A program made the position numbers and the translations under genes. Source: Sphingobacterium alkalisoli (lineage in GTDB: Bacteria; Bacteroidota; Bacteroidia; Sphingobacteriales; Sphingobacteriaceae). Taken from it: 64,000 nucleotides of DNA. The notes under the pieces are model-generated. The model searched no databases, was not told where the DNA came from, and worked only from the letters and a program-made list of their open reading frames with translations. The stretch covers positions 772,980 through 836,979 of the forward strand of contig NZ_SUKA01000003.1 of assembly GCF_005049105.1 (NCBI RefSeq), in the 5' to 3' direction. Of this stretch, positions 53,309-62,446 are shown one piece after another (position 1 is the stretch's first letter; the number at the start of each line of letters is the position of its first letter).

Positions 53309-54086
53309 CCTGCCCTATTATTATGGCGCAGATGCTGTCATCGATGCAGCGATAGCTGCACATTGGCGTACCGGCGTAGGTTGGAGCCTTTCCGAGGTCC
53401 TGTTTCATTTTCCCCAACTCAGCGTACAACTTATCGCGTTGCTATACATTACACTTTGTTTACTGCTCTGTTGGCCGCCGACGGTACGCGCGAGCGCCTT
53501 CGTACTGCTGTTTATCCATCAGGCCTTTTTTCTCAGTGAGACCAGCTGGTCTTATGGCGTCGATTACCTGGCACAGACCGGCCTGTTTATCAGCGTTCTG
53601 TTTTACCCCGGTAGCGATAAAACTGCAGCGCACCATCGCTGGTCGCTTATGGGTATCCGGCTGTTGCAATGCCAGTTGGTCGTCGTCTATTTTTTCGGAG
53701 GCTTGGGCAAATTATTTGGCGAGAGCTGGTGGAACGGCACCGGTATCTGGAAAGCCATCCATCAGCCCTTTAGCGGCGAACTCCTTTCTGCTCCTACTTT
53801 TATGGGTTCATGGCCTTACCTGTGGATGGTTGCTGGCTTACTTACTGTACTAATCGAGTTGTTGCATCCCATCGCCTGGCTTGGGAAGCGATACCGACAT
53901 TTTATTTTGTATACCACTATTGCCTTGCACATGGGCATCGGATTATTTATCGGCCTGTACCACTTCGCGGCGCTAATGATCTGGTACAACCTGTGCGCCT
54001 GGTACTACCCTTATAAACACACAACGACCACATATAAACGAACCCCGCTTGAGGACAATCCGAAACGTGTTACAAGCACCACCTGA
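53199..54086 (+). CDS. HTTM-domain (SdpB / vitamin-K-carboxylase-like) membrane protein
   Basis: About 295 aa from the ATG at 53199; ATGs at 53169 and 53229 are alternatives. Seven or eight membrane segments. The family motif Q-C-Q-L-V-V-V-Y-F-F-G-G-L-G-K-L-F-G-E-S (20 residues) followed by W-W-N-G-T lies near residue 165. HTTM proteins include SdpB, needed for production of the B. subtilis SDP toxin, and vitamin-K-dependent gamma-carboxylase. Third gene after the small peptide and the SdpA-like protein; together they suggest export or maturation of the peptide. Confidence 0.85.
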   Translation: MMKHTKNHTTMLLRGLQYLPIGIGLLLAVEMMRIWPDLPYYYGADAVIDAAIAAHWRTGVGWSLSEVLFHFPQLSVQLIALLYITLCLLLCWPPTVRASAFVLLFIHQAFFLSETSWSYGVDYLAQTGLFISVLFYPGSDKTAAHHRWSLMGIRLLQCQLVVVYFFGGLGKLFGESWWNGTGIWKAIHQPFSGELLSAPTFMGSWPYLWMVAGLLTVLIELLHPIAWLGKRYRHFILYTTIALHMGIGLFIGLYHFAALMIWYNLCAWYYPYKHTTTTYKRTPLEDNPKRVTSTT

Positions 54087-54134
54087 TTGATTGTACTCAA
54101 TACAAGGAAAGGAGGACTAACCCCATTAAAACCA

Positions 54135-55160
54135 ATGATTATGCGAAAAAGCGCTTTATTTAAAACAGAATCGATCTTCGGCCGGGCGTTGCGACAGTCC
54201 GAGATCAAAAAACTAACCCCATCGCTGAAGATCCAGGATGGTGAGATTATTTACCGAAGAACGGGCTCATGCAGCAGTATTGAACAGGATTTCAAAGGGT
54301 ATCTGGGCTACCTGCAACATTTCGACTGGGTGATAGACAGAGATATTGTCGTCCCAGTACAGGTAAAACAGCGGGATGTCTATGCCATCTACGCGATGCG
54401 TGCGCGAGGTAGGTTGCACCTTACCGATAACGAAGGCAAGCACATTATGGCGCTCGGCGAACGCCGGGCACGGTATGTCTACTTACCACCGGGTGATTAT
54501 TCGTTACATCTTTCGGCGGGCCGGTATCAATTGTTCGATTTCTATTTCAGCATCGGCATATTCGATGATGGCGCCGACGAAACCTTTGATTTTCTGAAAC
54601 CCTTATTGGATGCACATCGCAGCGCGGCATCCGAACCAATCGTGACGGTGGATTTCCACGTAGGCACAGAAACAGAGATCTATATACAGGTACTATGTGC
54701 CGGACTGAAAAAGGGTGATCTGGATAGCCAGATTTTTATCATCCTAACCATGAAGGAACTGGTTAAACTATCCCTAGAAGAGATCAGACAGGAATACGAT
54801 CCCGGTAGCCATGCCGCGGCAATTGCCGCATCTGCCAAGTTGCTCATCGAGATTAATACCGAAGCATATGGCATACAATATAAACTGGATGTGCTACCCA
54901 GCATGTTAAACATCAGTCGCAACCATTTGCAATTTATTTTCAAAGCCGAGACCGGTCAATCACTCAAGCAATATCAAAATGTGCTGGTGAGCAAAAAAGC
55001 AAAAGCGCTGTTAACCGCTCAAAAGACAATACAATATACGTCTGACGCATGCGGATTCGTAAACGTGCAATCTTTTTGTCGATTCTTTAAGAAGGAAACA
55101 GGCATAACGCCTGCCGAATTCAGAGATGACAACGCATCTAAATTTCCAACAAATGGTTAA
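54135..55160 (+). CDS. AraC-family transcriptional regulator
   Basis: 341 aa from the ATG at 54135 (M-I-M-R-K-S-A-L-F). The N-terminal ~230 residues are unassigned and contain R-R-A-R-Y-V-Y-L-P-P-G-D-Y. The C-terminal AraC HTH pair (about 245-335) has L-N-I-S-R-N-H-L-Q-F-I-F-K-A-E-T-G-Q-S and then Y-T-S-D-A-C-G-F-V-N-V-Q-S-F-C-R-F-F-K-K. Two direct repeats at its 3' end and just beyond are its likely binding sites for activating the next gene. Confidence 0.88.
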   Translation: MIMRKSALFKTESIFGRALRQSEIKKLTPSLKIQDGEIIYRRTGSCSSIEQDFKGYLGYLQHFDWVIDRDIVVPVQVKQRDVYAIYAMRARGRLHLTDNEGKHIMALGERRARYVYLPPGDYSLHLSAGRYQLFDFYFSIGIFDDGADETFDFLKPLLDAHRSAASEPIVTVDFHVGTETEIYIQVLCAGLKKGDLDSQIFIILTMKELVKLSLEEIRQEYDPGSHAAAIAASAKLLIEINTEAYGIQYKLDVLPSMLNISRNHLQFIFKAETGQSLKQYQNVLVSKKAKALLTAQKTIQYTSDACGFVNVQSFCRFFKKETGITPAEFRDDNASKFPTNG

Positions 55161-55212
55161 TACATTCCCAACAAATGGTTAAAACTTTCATATGTAAGCC
55201 TTTATACATTTG
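55146..55212 (+). promoter_or_regulatory. Tandem 15-bp direct repeats plus TACATTTG promoter element
   Basis: CCAACAAATGGTTAA occurs at 55146-55160 (covering the AraC stop codon) and again at 55168-55182, a 22-bp spacing, i.e. about two helical turns. The TACATTTG element at 55205-55212 has no TTG 20 bp upstream; the second repeat ends just where it would be. This is the layout of an AraC-type activated promoter for the small-peptide gene at 55402. Confidence 0.65.
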
Positions 55213-55251
55213 TATCGTACGCTTTTAAGTTTCACTAAAACTAATGTAAAC

Positions 55252-55311
55252 ATGAAAAGAAAGATCTATAAAAGAAAATTTGCCGTATTTCCGGGTAGGC
55301 CGGTAGATTGA
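55252..55311 (+). CDS. 19-codon leader ORF (tentative)
   Basis: ATG at 55252, stop TGA at 55309. Encodes a very basic 19-residue peptide beginning M-K-R-K-I-Y-K-R-K and ending P-G-R-P-V-D. It lies in the ~180-nt leader between the putative promoter and the exported-peptide gene. It could be a real micropeptide, an attenuating leader, or chance. Confidence 0.3.
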   Translation: MKRKIYKRKFAVFPGRPVD

Positions 55312-55401
55312 GACAATCTGCAACCCTGAGGCTGCACCAGCCGACGAACCGCAATACAAAATCAAATTTATACAACATACATCACTTTAAAAAAAACTGT
55401 C

Positions 55402-55752
55402 ATGAACAGAAAAATTAAAACAATCATTAAAGGAGTAGCTGCCCTATTCGTAATAGGTACAGCTGCTACAGTAAGTGTACATGCATTGACAAGCGATGCA
55501 ATAGAAGAGAACAAAGTAACAGTCACTGTACAGGATGAACTGCACTGGTTTAATGACGTTACATCAGACTACGAGGGCGCCAATACGCCCGATAATCAGG
55601 AAGCGGAAGCAGGTGGCTGCGTTCAAAATGAGCCTGGCTGTCAAAGCGGATACACGCCTCAGCAGCTGATTGACGAAAACAATCCAGAAGCGGGTGTCAA
55701 GCCGGAAGCAATCGGTAGTCCGGCTGCAACATTAGGATTACCCCAGTCTTAA
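55402..55752 (+). CDS. Small exported Cys-containing peptide (DUF6520-like)
   Basis: 116 aa. Signal-like N-terminus (I-I-K-G-V-A-A-L-F-V-I-G-T-A-A-T-V-S-V-H-A, with a likely cut after V-H-A). The mature part is acidic with two Cys in G-G-C-V-Q-N-E-P-G-C-Q-S-G-Y near residues 72-84, as in the small exported Bacteroidota family annotated DUF6520 (assignment tentative). A strong terminator follows. Convergent with a redoxin/SusD/SusC operon that might handle disulfide-bonded peptides. Confidence 0.72.
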   Translation: MNRKIKTIIKGVAALFVIGTAATVSVHALTSDAIEENKVTVTVQDELHWFNDVTSDYEGANTPDNQEAEAGGCVQNEPGCQSGYTPQQLIDENNPEAGVKPEAIGSPAATLGLPQS

Positions 55753-55773
55753 TCTCATATTTTTGGACTGTGG

Positions 55774-55797
55774 AAAAGGGGCTATATCGCCCCTTTT
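55774..55797. terminator. Terminator of the small-peptide gene
   Basis: GC-rich stem AAAAGGGGC (55774-55782) with its complement (55789-55797), TATATC loop, then T-rich sequence on the plus strand. It overlaps the 3' end of the convergent redoxin gene, so it may serve both. Confidence 0.85.
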
Positions 55798-57086
55798 TCA
55801 TTGTTACGGTCTTTTACCAACAACACATCCAGGTTTCTCACAGTTTCCTCCATCCGGAGTCCAAACGGTTCAAGCGATCGATTCATCAGATCTAGATCAT
55901 CATACCGAAGGTAAAACGAAAGATCCACTTTCATATCTCCTGAAACACCTGTCTCGTCTATAATGGGAAGTGGCGGCGGCTCGACAGCATATGTTCCCCT
56001 TTGCATATTTAGTACGAAGAGACGCCATGGCACATTCCGCATCTGAAGATGATAGTTCATATCCAACTTATTGATTAGCTCCGCTGACTTACCCGCTAGA
56101 TCAACATCTTTGAAACGCGTTAACACCAAACATCGGGTATCTCGCTTCACTATCCCCGCCTTTACTTGAAAACGCCATTCCACCTCTTGTTGCAGATACT
56201 GCATCGTTTTCTCCGAGGGTGCATTCCGGTGAACATTTAGATCAAACACGAATCTATTATCTCCTACACCCGGATAATCCGGAATCACATCGCGTCGGTT
56301 TCCCACTTCAAATACAACCTGATCTTTATGGAGCAGGGGCATCTGAAAAACATATTTCATCACACCGACGACATCGGTATCGTATGAATACAGACGAATA
56401 ATATTGCCTGTCTTCGTATCCGTGCTGCGACGTATACCTCCGGCAAAATAATAAGTGGGATCCTTCTCGGCCATAAACAGGGAAATCGTCTCCTTATCCA
56501 GCAGATAATCCCTGATATTATCCCGCACTGGCCGTTCGGCATCAAGCTTAAGCTCCGTCTTTTCAGGAAAAGAGAGTTCATCCCCTGCAATAAACCTATC
56601 GATGCTGCCACGCGCCTTATGCGTACCCTGTGTGATATGACGGATTACACCCAATGCGTCTACCCAAACAAAAGTGCCGTACATACGGTACTGAAATTTC
56701 TTATGCAGTCCACTTTCTGCTGTTATTATGGGTAGCTGTACATCGCGTATATTATCAATACGCTTCTTAGCATTATTTAGTTGTCGTAAACTATCTGCGC
56801 AGAGCAAAACCACTTGTATATCCTTGTTGTATCTATGTTGCATACGCTGATGGCGCGGCATAGCTTCTATACAGGCCTTACATGCGACTCCCCAGATTTC
56901 AATCAGCGTAAGCTTCTTCCCCTCGGCAGGGATGCGTATTGTAGATTCACTATGATTTTGCACCTGGTCGAGCATCAGGTCCAAGGTATCCCCTACTTGA
57001 TAATATCTTTTATCCTGCTGTGCCCAGCTTTCTTTAGACAAAGAAACGCATAGCATGATCAGTATTATAATCCATCTATATTTCAT
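55782..57086 (-). CDS. TlpA-like redoxin (periplasmic thiol-disulfide protein)
   Basis: 434 aa from the ATG at 57086 (M-K-Y-R-W-I-I). Signal peptide ending S-W-A-Q-Q, then a redoxin domain with W-G-V-A-C-K-A-C at about 65-72 (active-site C-K-A-C) and Y-G-T-F-V-W-V-D. The C-terminal ~230 residues form an additional unassigned domain. It follows SusD on the minus strand, repeating the SusC-SusD-TlpA plan of the 27.9-34.4 kb locus. Probably reduces or reshuffles disulfides in imported or exported material. Confidence 0.85.
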   Translation of the reverse strand: MKYRWIIILIMLCVSLSKESWAQQDKRYYQVGDTLDLMLDQVQNHSESTIRIPAEGKKLTLIEIWGVACKACIEAMPRHQRMQHRYNKDIQVVLLCADSLRQLNNAKKRIDNIRDVQLPIITAESGLHKKFQYRMYGTFVWVDALGVIRHITQGTHKARGSIDRFIAGDELSFPEKTELKLDAERPVRDNIRDYLLDKETISLFMAEKDPTYYFAGGIRRSTDTKTGNIIRLYSYDTDVVGVMKYVFQMPLLHKDQVVFEVGNRRDVIPDYPGVGDNRFVFDLNVHRNAPSEKTMQYLQQEVEWRFQVKAGIVKRDTRCLVLTRFKDVDLAGKSAELINKLDMNYHLQMRNVPWRLFVLNMQRGTYAVEPPPLPIIDETGVSGDMKVDLSFYLRYDDLDLMNRSLEPFGLRMEETVRNLDVLLVKDRNNEKGAI

Positions 57087-57345
57087 ATGTGTATAATTAT
57101 TCATTTGTGTTTGTTTTCAATGGAATTCATGAATGCTTCGCATTTTGATTTTCAATGGTCATATGGAATACTCATGTGTGTTTGTGTTTTCGGAAACATG
57201 AGTATTTCATTTGTAAATAATTACTTCGTGAGCTCGCAAGCTCGGTTATTCATTATGTGGGTTTTCAATGGCATTTATGAGCTCATGAAATAATAACATC
57301 CATTCGTGTTCGTAAAGCCTGTGCTACATGGGTATTTCATATCGT

Positions 57346-58716
57346 TTAGTTATTGATAAGGGAGGGATTACGCAACAGTTCCGATTCCGGGATCGGCAAT
57401 AAAAGGTTATCTCCCGTCCACTCCGCTTTCGTTTTTGGCATCTCGCTATCAATGATTTCCCAGCGTTTAAGATCGAACCATCTGTGGCCCCACTCGGCGA
57501 ATAGTTCCGTGCGGCGTTCTTTTATGATTGCTTCCATTACTTCTTCCTCGTCCATATCTTCGGGATACTCCGGTACGTCTGCTCTACGTCGTAATGCATT
57601 AAGATCTCTGATCGCCAGACCATTTTGTCCCAGATGCCAGAGTGCCTCCGCCCTTATCAGAAACTGTTCAGCCAAACGTAACACGACATTATACTCCGTC
57701 TTGGTCGTATTCGCCCGAATCTTATATTTAAAAGGATAGGTATAAGCAACACCGGCCACACTTCTGGTCTGCGCCCACTGCGTTAGACGCTTGTCACCGG
57801 ATTCAAATGCTTGCAACAGTCCAGGATAAATTGCATGCGGTGGCCTGACTGTTGCGGATGATGGTATAAAAGCAAATCCTTCCGCACTGTTATAAGAGAC
57901 AATGATCGGATAGAGCTGCCAGATCGCCTCCCGGCTTCCGGACAGAAATACGGATTCGAGATCACCTTCCAACTGATAATGATCTTCTGGACTATTGATC
58001 ACTTCCGCTGCGAGCCTGGCAGCATCAGGATAATTTTTTCTATAAAGATACACCCGCGCAAGCAGCGCCTTTGCTGCATACATATTGGGGCGGGTACGGG
58101 TATCGTTGGGATAGCTCCCACTCATTAATTTTTCAGCCAGCAGCAGATCGTTCTCAACTTGCTTATAAAGCTCATCAACTGAAGCTTTCGCAAGTAGTCT
58201 ATTCTTTTCATAATCGGTCTGTAGAACTAATGGAGCCTCACCAAACAGGTTCACCAGATAAAAATTAGCCAATCCACGCACAAAATAGGCCTCCCCCAGT
58301 AGAAGATCTTTTTCAGCAGTGCCGATCGCATTGCTCTTTCCCAATCCCTCCATGATGGCGTTGGCATGGTAAATATAGTTGTAGATAGGTGTCCATGCCG
58401 AAGCCAATACCGGATTTGAAGTCGGCAGGACTGCATTGTTCAGGAAAATATCAAAGTTTGCATTTGGAGCCGTATTGGCAAACTCATCCGCAGCCAGTCC
58501 CATGTAAAGAGACATGAAACCGTTGAGCAAATGGTTATTCGTGGAGGTCATCCTTCCGTACATGCCAATAATAGCCGATTCGGCAGTTTTCTTGGAGGAA
58601 AACACCTCCTCCGCCATAATATCCTGTACAGGTGTATCAACCTCTAGAAAGCCTTCGCAGGCTGTAGCATGCAATAATGCGAGAGCGGTGACTATAAAAT
58701 ATATTATCTTTTTCAT
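57346..58716 (-). CDS. SusD/RagB-family surface lipoprotein
   Basis: 456 aa. Lipobox L-A-L-L-H-A-T-A-C-E-G. Family blocks: F-V-R-G-L-A-N-F-Y-L-V-N-L-F-G-E-A-P near residue 145, A-L-L-A-R-V-Y-L-Y-R-K-N-Y, and the C-terminal R-R-T-E-L-F-A-E-W-G-H-R-W-F-D-L-K-R typical of RagB/SusD. The partner of the SusC encoded 12 bp upstream. Confidence 0.93.
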   Translation of the reverse strand: MKKIIYFIVTALALLHATACEGFLEVDTPVQDIMAEEVFSSKKTAESAIIGMYGRMTSTNNHLLNGFMSLYMGLAADEFANTAPNANFDIFLNNAVLPTSNPVLASAWTPIYNYIYHANAIMEGLGKSNAIGTAEKDLLLGEAYFVRGLANFYLVNLFGEAPLVLQTDYEKNRLLAKASVDELYKQVENDLLLAEKLMSGSYPNDTRTRPNMYAAKALLARVYLYRKNYPDAARLAAEVINSPEDHYQLEGDLESVFLSGSREAIWQLYPIIVSYNSAEGFAFIPSSATVRPPHAIYPGLLQAFESGDKRLTQWAQTRSVAGVAYTYPFKYKIRANTTKTEYNVVLRLAEQFLIRAEALWHLGQNGLAIRDLNALRRRADVPEYPEDMDEEEVMEAIIKERRTELFAEWGHRWFDLKRWEIIDSEMPKTKAEWTGDNLLLPIPESELLRNPSLINN

Positions 58717-58728
58717 GGTTATAATCGT

Positions 58729-61700
58729 TTAAAGGGTTATTTCTACACCAAATACATAGGTTCTTAATGGTGGCAGCACACTTACATCCTGCACTTCCGG
58801 ATCGGAACCTTTGTAGGTAGTCCAAGTCAACAAATTTTGCGCACGGCCGTACAGCTGCAACCGCTGTACACCAAACCGAGAGGTCCATTCGCCCGGCAGC
58901 GCGTAATTTAGCGCAACGGTTTTGAGGCGAATAAAGGACGCATCTGAAAAAACCCTTGTATTGTTGCCGTTTGCAAACTGCAACCCGGCAATGGTTGCCT
59001 CGGTACCACGGGTTGCACTGAACTTCTGGATATCTGTATGGTCTCCGGGATATTGCCAGCGATCCAGTACGTGAGTGGGTGCGTTGCGCAGCGAGCCGGG
59101 GACAAAAAGATTGGAATATAGTGTAGACATGTAGTTCCTACCCATTTGCTTGCGGTATTCCATAAAAATATCCAACCCCATCCCCCTGTAACTGAAACTA
59201 TTCTGTATCCCGCCGTAGAATTTTGGATCGAGTGTACCTAAATATATCCTGTCCTGTATATTGAGTACGCCATCCTCGTTTAGATCTGTATAGGTAAAGA
59301 TTCCCGTTTCTGGATTTACCCCATCGGATACATATCCCCTAATCAAGTTGAGTGGTTTACCTACGATATATACATGTGCGAAGTTAGATCGATCCAGATC
59401 CGGGAAGGCCAGCAGTTTATTCCGTGGGATGGTCATGTTAATATTGGTAGACCAGTCCAGGTTTTTGCCTTTCAGATTATGGGACTCCAGCATAAGCTCC
59501 CAACCTGCATTCTGTATCGTTGCCGGAAAATTCTCGATAATCGTCGCAAAACCTGTTATACGTGGCAGTGGCGTTGAAATCAGCTGATTGCTGCTCCGGT
59601 TATCAAAATAGGTTGTATTCAATAGGATTCTGTCTTTTAGGAATCCCAGTTCCGCCGCCAGTGAAAACTTGCGATTGGATTCCCAACGGAAATTGGCGTT
59701 TGCCAATCCGGAAGGATACAGTCCTTTGACATTCAGGTACGCCGTACTCGCATGCGACCAGGTCTCCATATATTGATAATCACCTATCTTGTCCGAGCCT
59801 GTTATGCCGTAGCTCGCCCGTAGCTTTCCGAAGCTGAGAAAAGGACCCCGGTCTTTGATACCCCGCTCTTCAGAAAAAATCCATGCCCCTCCGATAGCAC
59901 CGAAGTTACCAAACTTCCGTCCCGCACTAAAACGGCTGGAACCGTCGCGACGGCCGGAGATATTCAGGATGTACCTGTCCTTTAAATTGTAGTTTACACG
60001 GCCAAATATCGCCGAATACCTGTAATCAGATTCGTTGCTGAATAGGTTGTAGTTGGTCGCCGCACCTAGTGACCCCATCAGTTCGTCGGCCGTAAAACCG
60101 AGCGCAGAGATATTGACCCGATTATTGACGGTCTGTTGAAAAGTCGTACCGATCAGTACCTGTAGACTTCCGGCGAGCAACTTGTCATTGTACTCCAACT
60201 GCGGTTCGACGATCCAGTTGTGGTATTTATTATCCCCGGTTGTCATCGAGCCGTCCACGTCATATTGTGGATCCTTTGAAATCTTAGGCGCTAGATACTC
60301 TGTAAACGTCGCCGTCGTATTATAGCCTGCACTAAGCTTAGCGACCAACCCCTGCCACAAGCTATACGATAGGTTAAGGTTGCTCGTTAAAGCATTTGAC
60401 CTTGACTCAAATTTCTCCTCGGTATACGCAAACGGATTACCATAATATAGCGGTATCCCATTGTATTCCCAAAGCAGATTCCCCTCCCCGTCTCGCTTCT
60501 GCGGATAATTGGGGGGCAATACGATCGTCAGGTTAGTGAGGTCCGATACCGTATTCTTGGTACTATTGGTGCCATACCCACCCGTGAGCCCGATCTGAAA
60601 CCGCTCATTTTCCGACGTATGATTCAGGTTGAAGCGTGCCGATGCACGCGTATAGGGCTTTGTATGCCGAAATACCAGATTCTCCCTCACATACCCCCCG
60701 TTTATCATAAACTGCGTGTGGGCACTGCCACCCGATACGGATAGCTGTGCATCGGTAGAAGAGGCACTTTTTCCTATCAGCTCTTTCTGCCAGTCCGTCT
60801 CTGCATGTTGATCCCATAATACCAAATCCGGTGCATTACTGACCGTGGGTGTCACCCCATCATTGGAAAAGGCTTCCCGACGCATTTCTAGATATTGCTC
60901 GGTATTGAGCAGATCGACCAGTCGTGTTACGCGGTTTATACCTCTATGTAGTCCGGCCTTTACCACTGTCTTGCCGGTGCTTCCTTTTTTTGTTGTAATG
61001 AGCACCACACCGTATGCGCCGCGCGAACCATAAATCGCTGTTGCATCGGCATCCTTGAGCACCTCGATACTTTCGATATCGGCAGGATTGATCAGGGCAA
61101 ATGGGCTAAGCGGCGTATTGCCCAACATATTGGTGGCATCGTTATTGGCTGCGAAGGGAACGCCATCGATAATAAATAACGGATCAGCCGATTGATTGGG
61201 ATTAAGATTATTGCGCCCCTGTATTTCGATATTGACCCGGCTTCCGGGTACGCCACTGGTTTGGGAGACCACTACCCCCGGTATCCTTCCGGAAAGTGCT
61301 GATAGCGGGTTGGAGACGGGTTGATTTGTGATATCAGCCCCGGATATTTTCCCCACGGATCCGGTATTTAACCGTCTCGTAGTAATCCCGTAGCCGATAA
61401 CAACCGCTTCATCCAATATATTGTCGACAGGCGCTAACTGTATGTTTATTGAAGTAGTCTTCTCATCATATGCAACGCTTTGCTCGGTAAACCCGATATG
61501 TTTAATAATTATCGTGCCGTTGGGTTTATTCACTAAGATGGCAAACTTACCTTCTGCGTCTGTACGCGCTTGCTGTTTATCCACACTTACAGAAGCATTC
61601 GCTATCGGTTGCCCGTCGGCAGCCGAGCGTACCACTCCTCCGAGGGTACGACCCGACTGCGCCTGGACATCACTAAACAACACACATATAAGACTTAATA

Positions 61701-61803
61701 CGAAGCTGAACAGCGTGCAGCTTCGGTTATTTTTTGATTTGAAAAGATGGGATAGCGGCTTGAAATAGCACAGTCCTCTCCCACCCTTAAAAAATATATT
61801 CAT
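58729..61803 (-). CDS. SusC/RagA-type TonB-dependent transporter
   Basis: 1024 aa, without an STN domain, so it does not itself signal to a FecR protein. After the signal (ending D-V-Q-A-Q-S) comes a carboxypeptidase-D-like domain at about 55-130. The plug has D-P-L-F-I-I-D-G-V-P and D-I-E-S-I-E-V-L-K-D-A-D-A-T-A-I-Y-G-S-R (20 residues), the SusC signature. The barrel ends in F-G-V-E-I-T-L. First gene of SusC, SusD, redoxin. No glycosidase is linked. Confidence 0.93.
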   Translation of the reverse strand: MNIFFKGGRGLCYFKPLSHLFKSKNNRSCTLFSFVLSLICVLFSDVQAQSGRTLGGVVRSAADGQPIANASVSVDKQQARTDAEGKFAILVNKPNGTIIIKHIGFTEQSVAYDEKTTSINIQLAPVDNILDEAVVIGYGITTRRLNTGSVGKISGADITNQPVSNPLSALSGRIPGVVVSQTSGVPGSRVNIEIQGRNNLNPNQSADPLFIIDGVPFAANNDATNMLGNTPLSPFALINPADIESIEVLKDADATAIYGSRGAYGVVLITTKKGSTGKTVVKAGLHRGINRVTRLVDLLNTEQYLEMRREAFSNDGVTPTVSNAPDLVLWDQHAETDWQKELIGKSASSTDAQLSVSGGSAHTQFMINGGYVRENLVFRHTKPYTRASARFNLNHTSENERFQIGLTGGYGTNSTKNTVSDLTNLTIVLPPNYPQKRDGEGNLLWEYNGIPLYYGNPFAYTEEKFESRSNALTSNLNLSYSLWQGLVAKLSAGYNTTATFTEYLAPKISKDPQYDVDGSMTTGDNKYHNWIVEPQLEYNDKLLAGSLQVLIGTTFQQTVNNRVNISALGFTADELMGSLGAATNYNLFSNESDYRYSAIFGRVNYNLKDRYILNISGRRDGSSRFSAGRKFGNFGAIGGAWIFSEERGIKDRGPFLSFGKLRASYGITGSDKIGDYQYMETWSHASTAYLNVKGLYPSGLANANFRWESNRKFSLAAELGFLKDRILLNTTYFDNRSSNQLISTPLPRITGFATIIENFPATIQNAGWELMLESHNLKGKNLDWSTNINMTIPRNKLLAFPDLDRSNFAHVYIVGKPLNLIRGYVSDGVNPETGIFTYTDLNEDGVLNIQDRIYLGTLDPKFYGGIQNSFSYRGMGLDIFMEYRKQMGRNYMSTLYSNLFVPGSLRNAPTHVLDRWQYPGDHTDIQKFSATRGTEATIAGLQFANGNNTRVFSDASFIRLKTVALNYALPGEWTSRFGVQRLQLYGRAQNLLTWTTYKGSDPEVQDVSVLPPLRTYVFGVEITL

Positions 61804-62124
61804 TTTTTAAAGGTTTTTAGGATGTGACCCGTACTACGTGCTCTCGCTAGATTTTTATAGCGCTATTCATCTCTACCCAAGCCTAAAGCTCAGGTCACAT
61901 GTAAATAAATTGATTGATTAAGAATCGGATGCCAGACGCGGTACATAAAAAGGTTTAACAGATTTCTTCAAGGCATTCACCGATATGAGAACTCCGTAAA
62001 TGGAGTTGAGCCTTACCGAACTATTCGGGGGCCGAGATTTTGTTCTGGTACAGTTGTTTTTTTTCGTGTTTCATTTGACTTGTTTATTAACAAGTCTCGC
62101 AGACGGTATGCAATTGAATGAAAA

Positions 62125-62189
62125 AGGGCTGCATCCCGTAACTCCAAAAGTTTCTCAGGCCTTAGTCGCGACGAGTGAACAGCAGCCCT
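62125..62189. other. Structured leader upstream of susC (hairpin)
   Basis: AGGGCTGC (62125-62132) pairs with GCAGCCCT (62182-62189) around a 49-nt loop. On the minus strand the stem is followed by a T run (CCCTTTTTC), so it can act as a terminator or attenuator. The rest of the 643-bp gap 61804-62446 shows no convincing gene; a 73-aa plus-strand frame at 62000-62221 crosses this structure and is not credible. Confidence 0.45.
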
Positions 62190-62446
62190 CTCACACCTCG
62201 TTTGAAGTAATACGAAAGTAAGACTTTTAAACGAAAGTGTGGAGTATTTTTGTGCTGCCTTGCCACTTGGCCTGAGAAATGGAGCTGCAAGACCTTGAAA
62301 TACCTATATTTCAAATATTTTATTCTAATTATCTTATCTTATTCATATACAAATATAAAAACAAAATTTAAAAAGACAAATTTCGTTTCTAAAATAGAAA
62401 CAAAAAGCCTAATCCATTTTATGTCATTTGAATAAAACAAATACTA

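Noticed and set aside
62125..62189. Thiamin-pyrophosphate riboswitch
   Set aside because: Only CTGAGA matches; the second conserved half of the aptamer is missing and no thiamin gene follows.
62000..62221. 73-aa plus-strand protein
   Set aside because: Crosses the hairpin upstream of susC and lacks domain-like sequence; composition resembles noncoding DNA.
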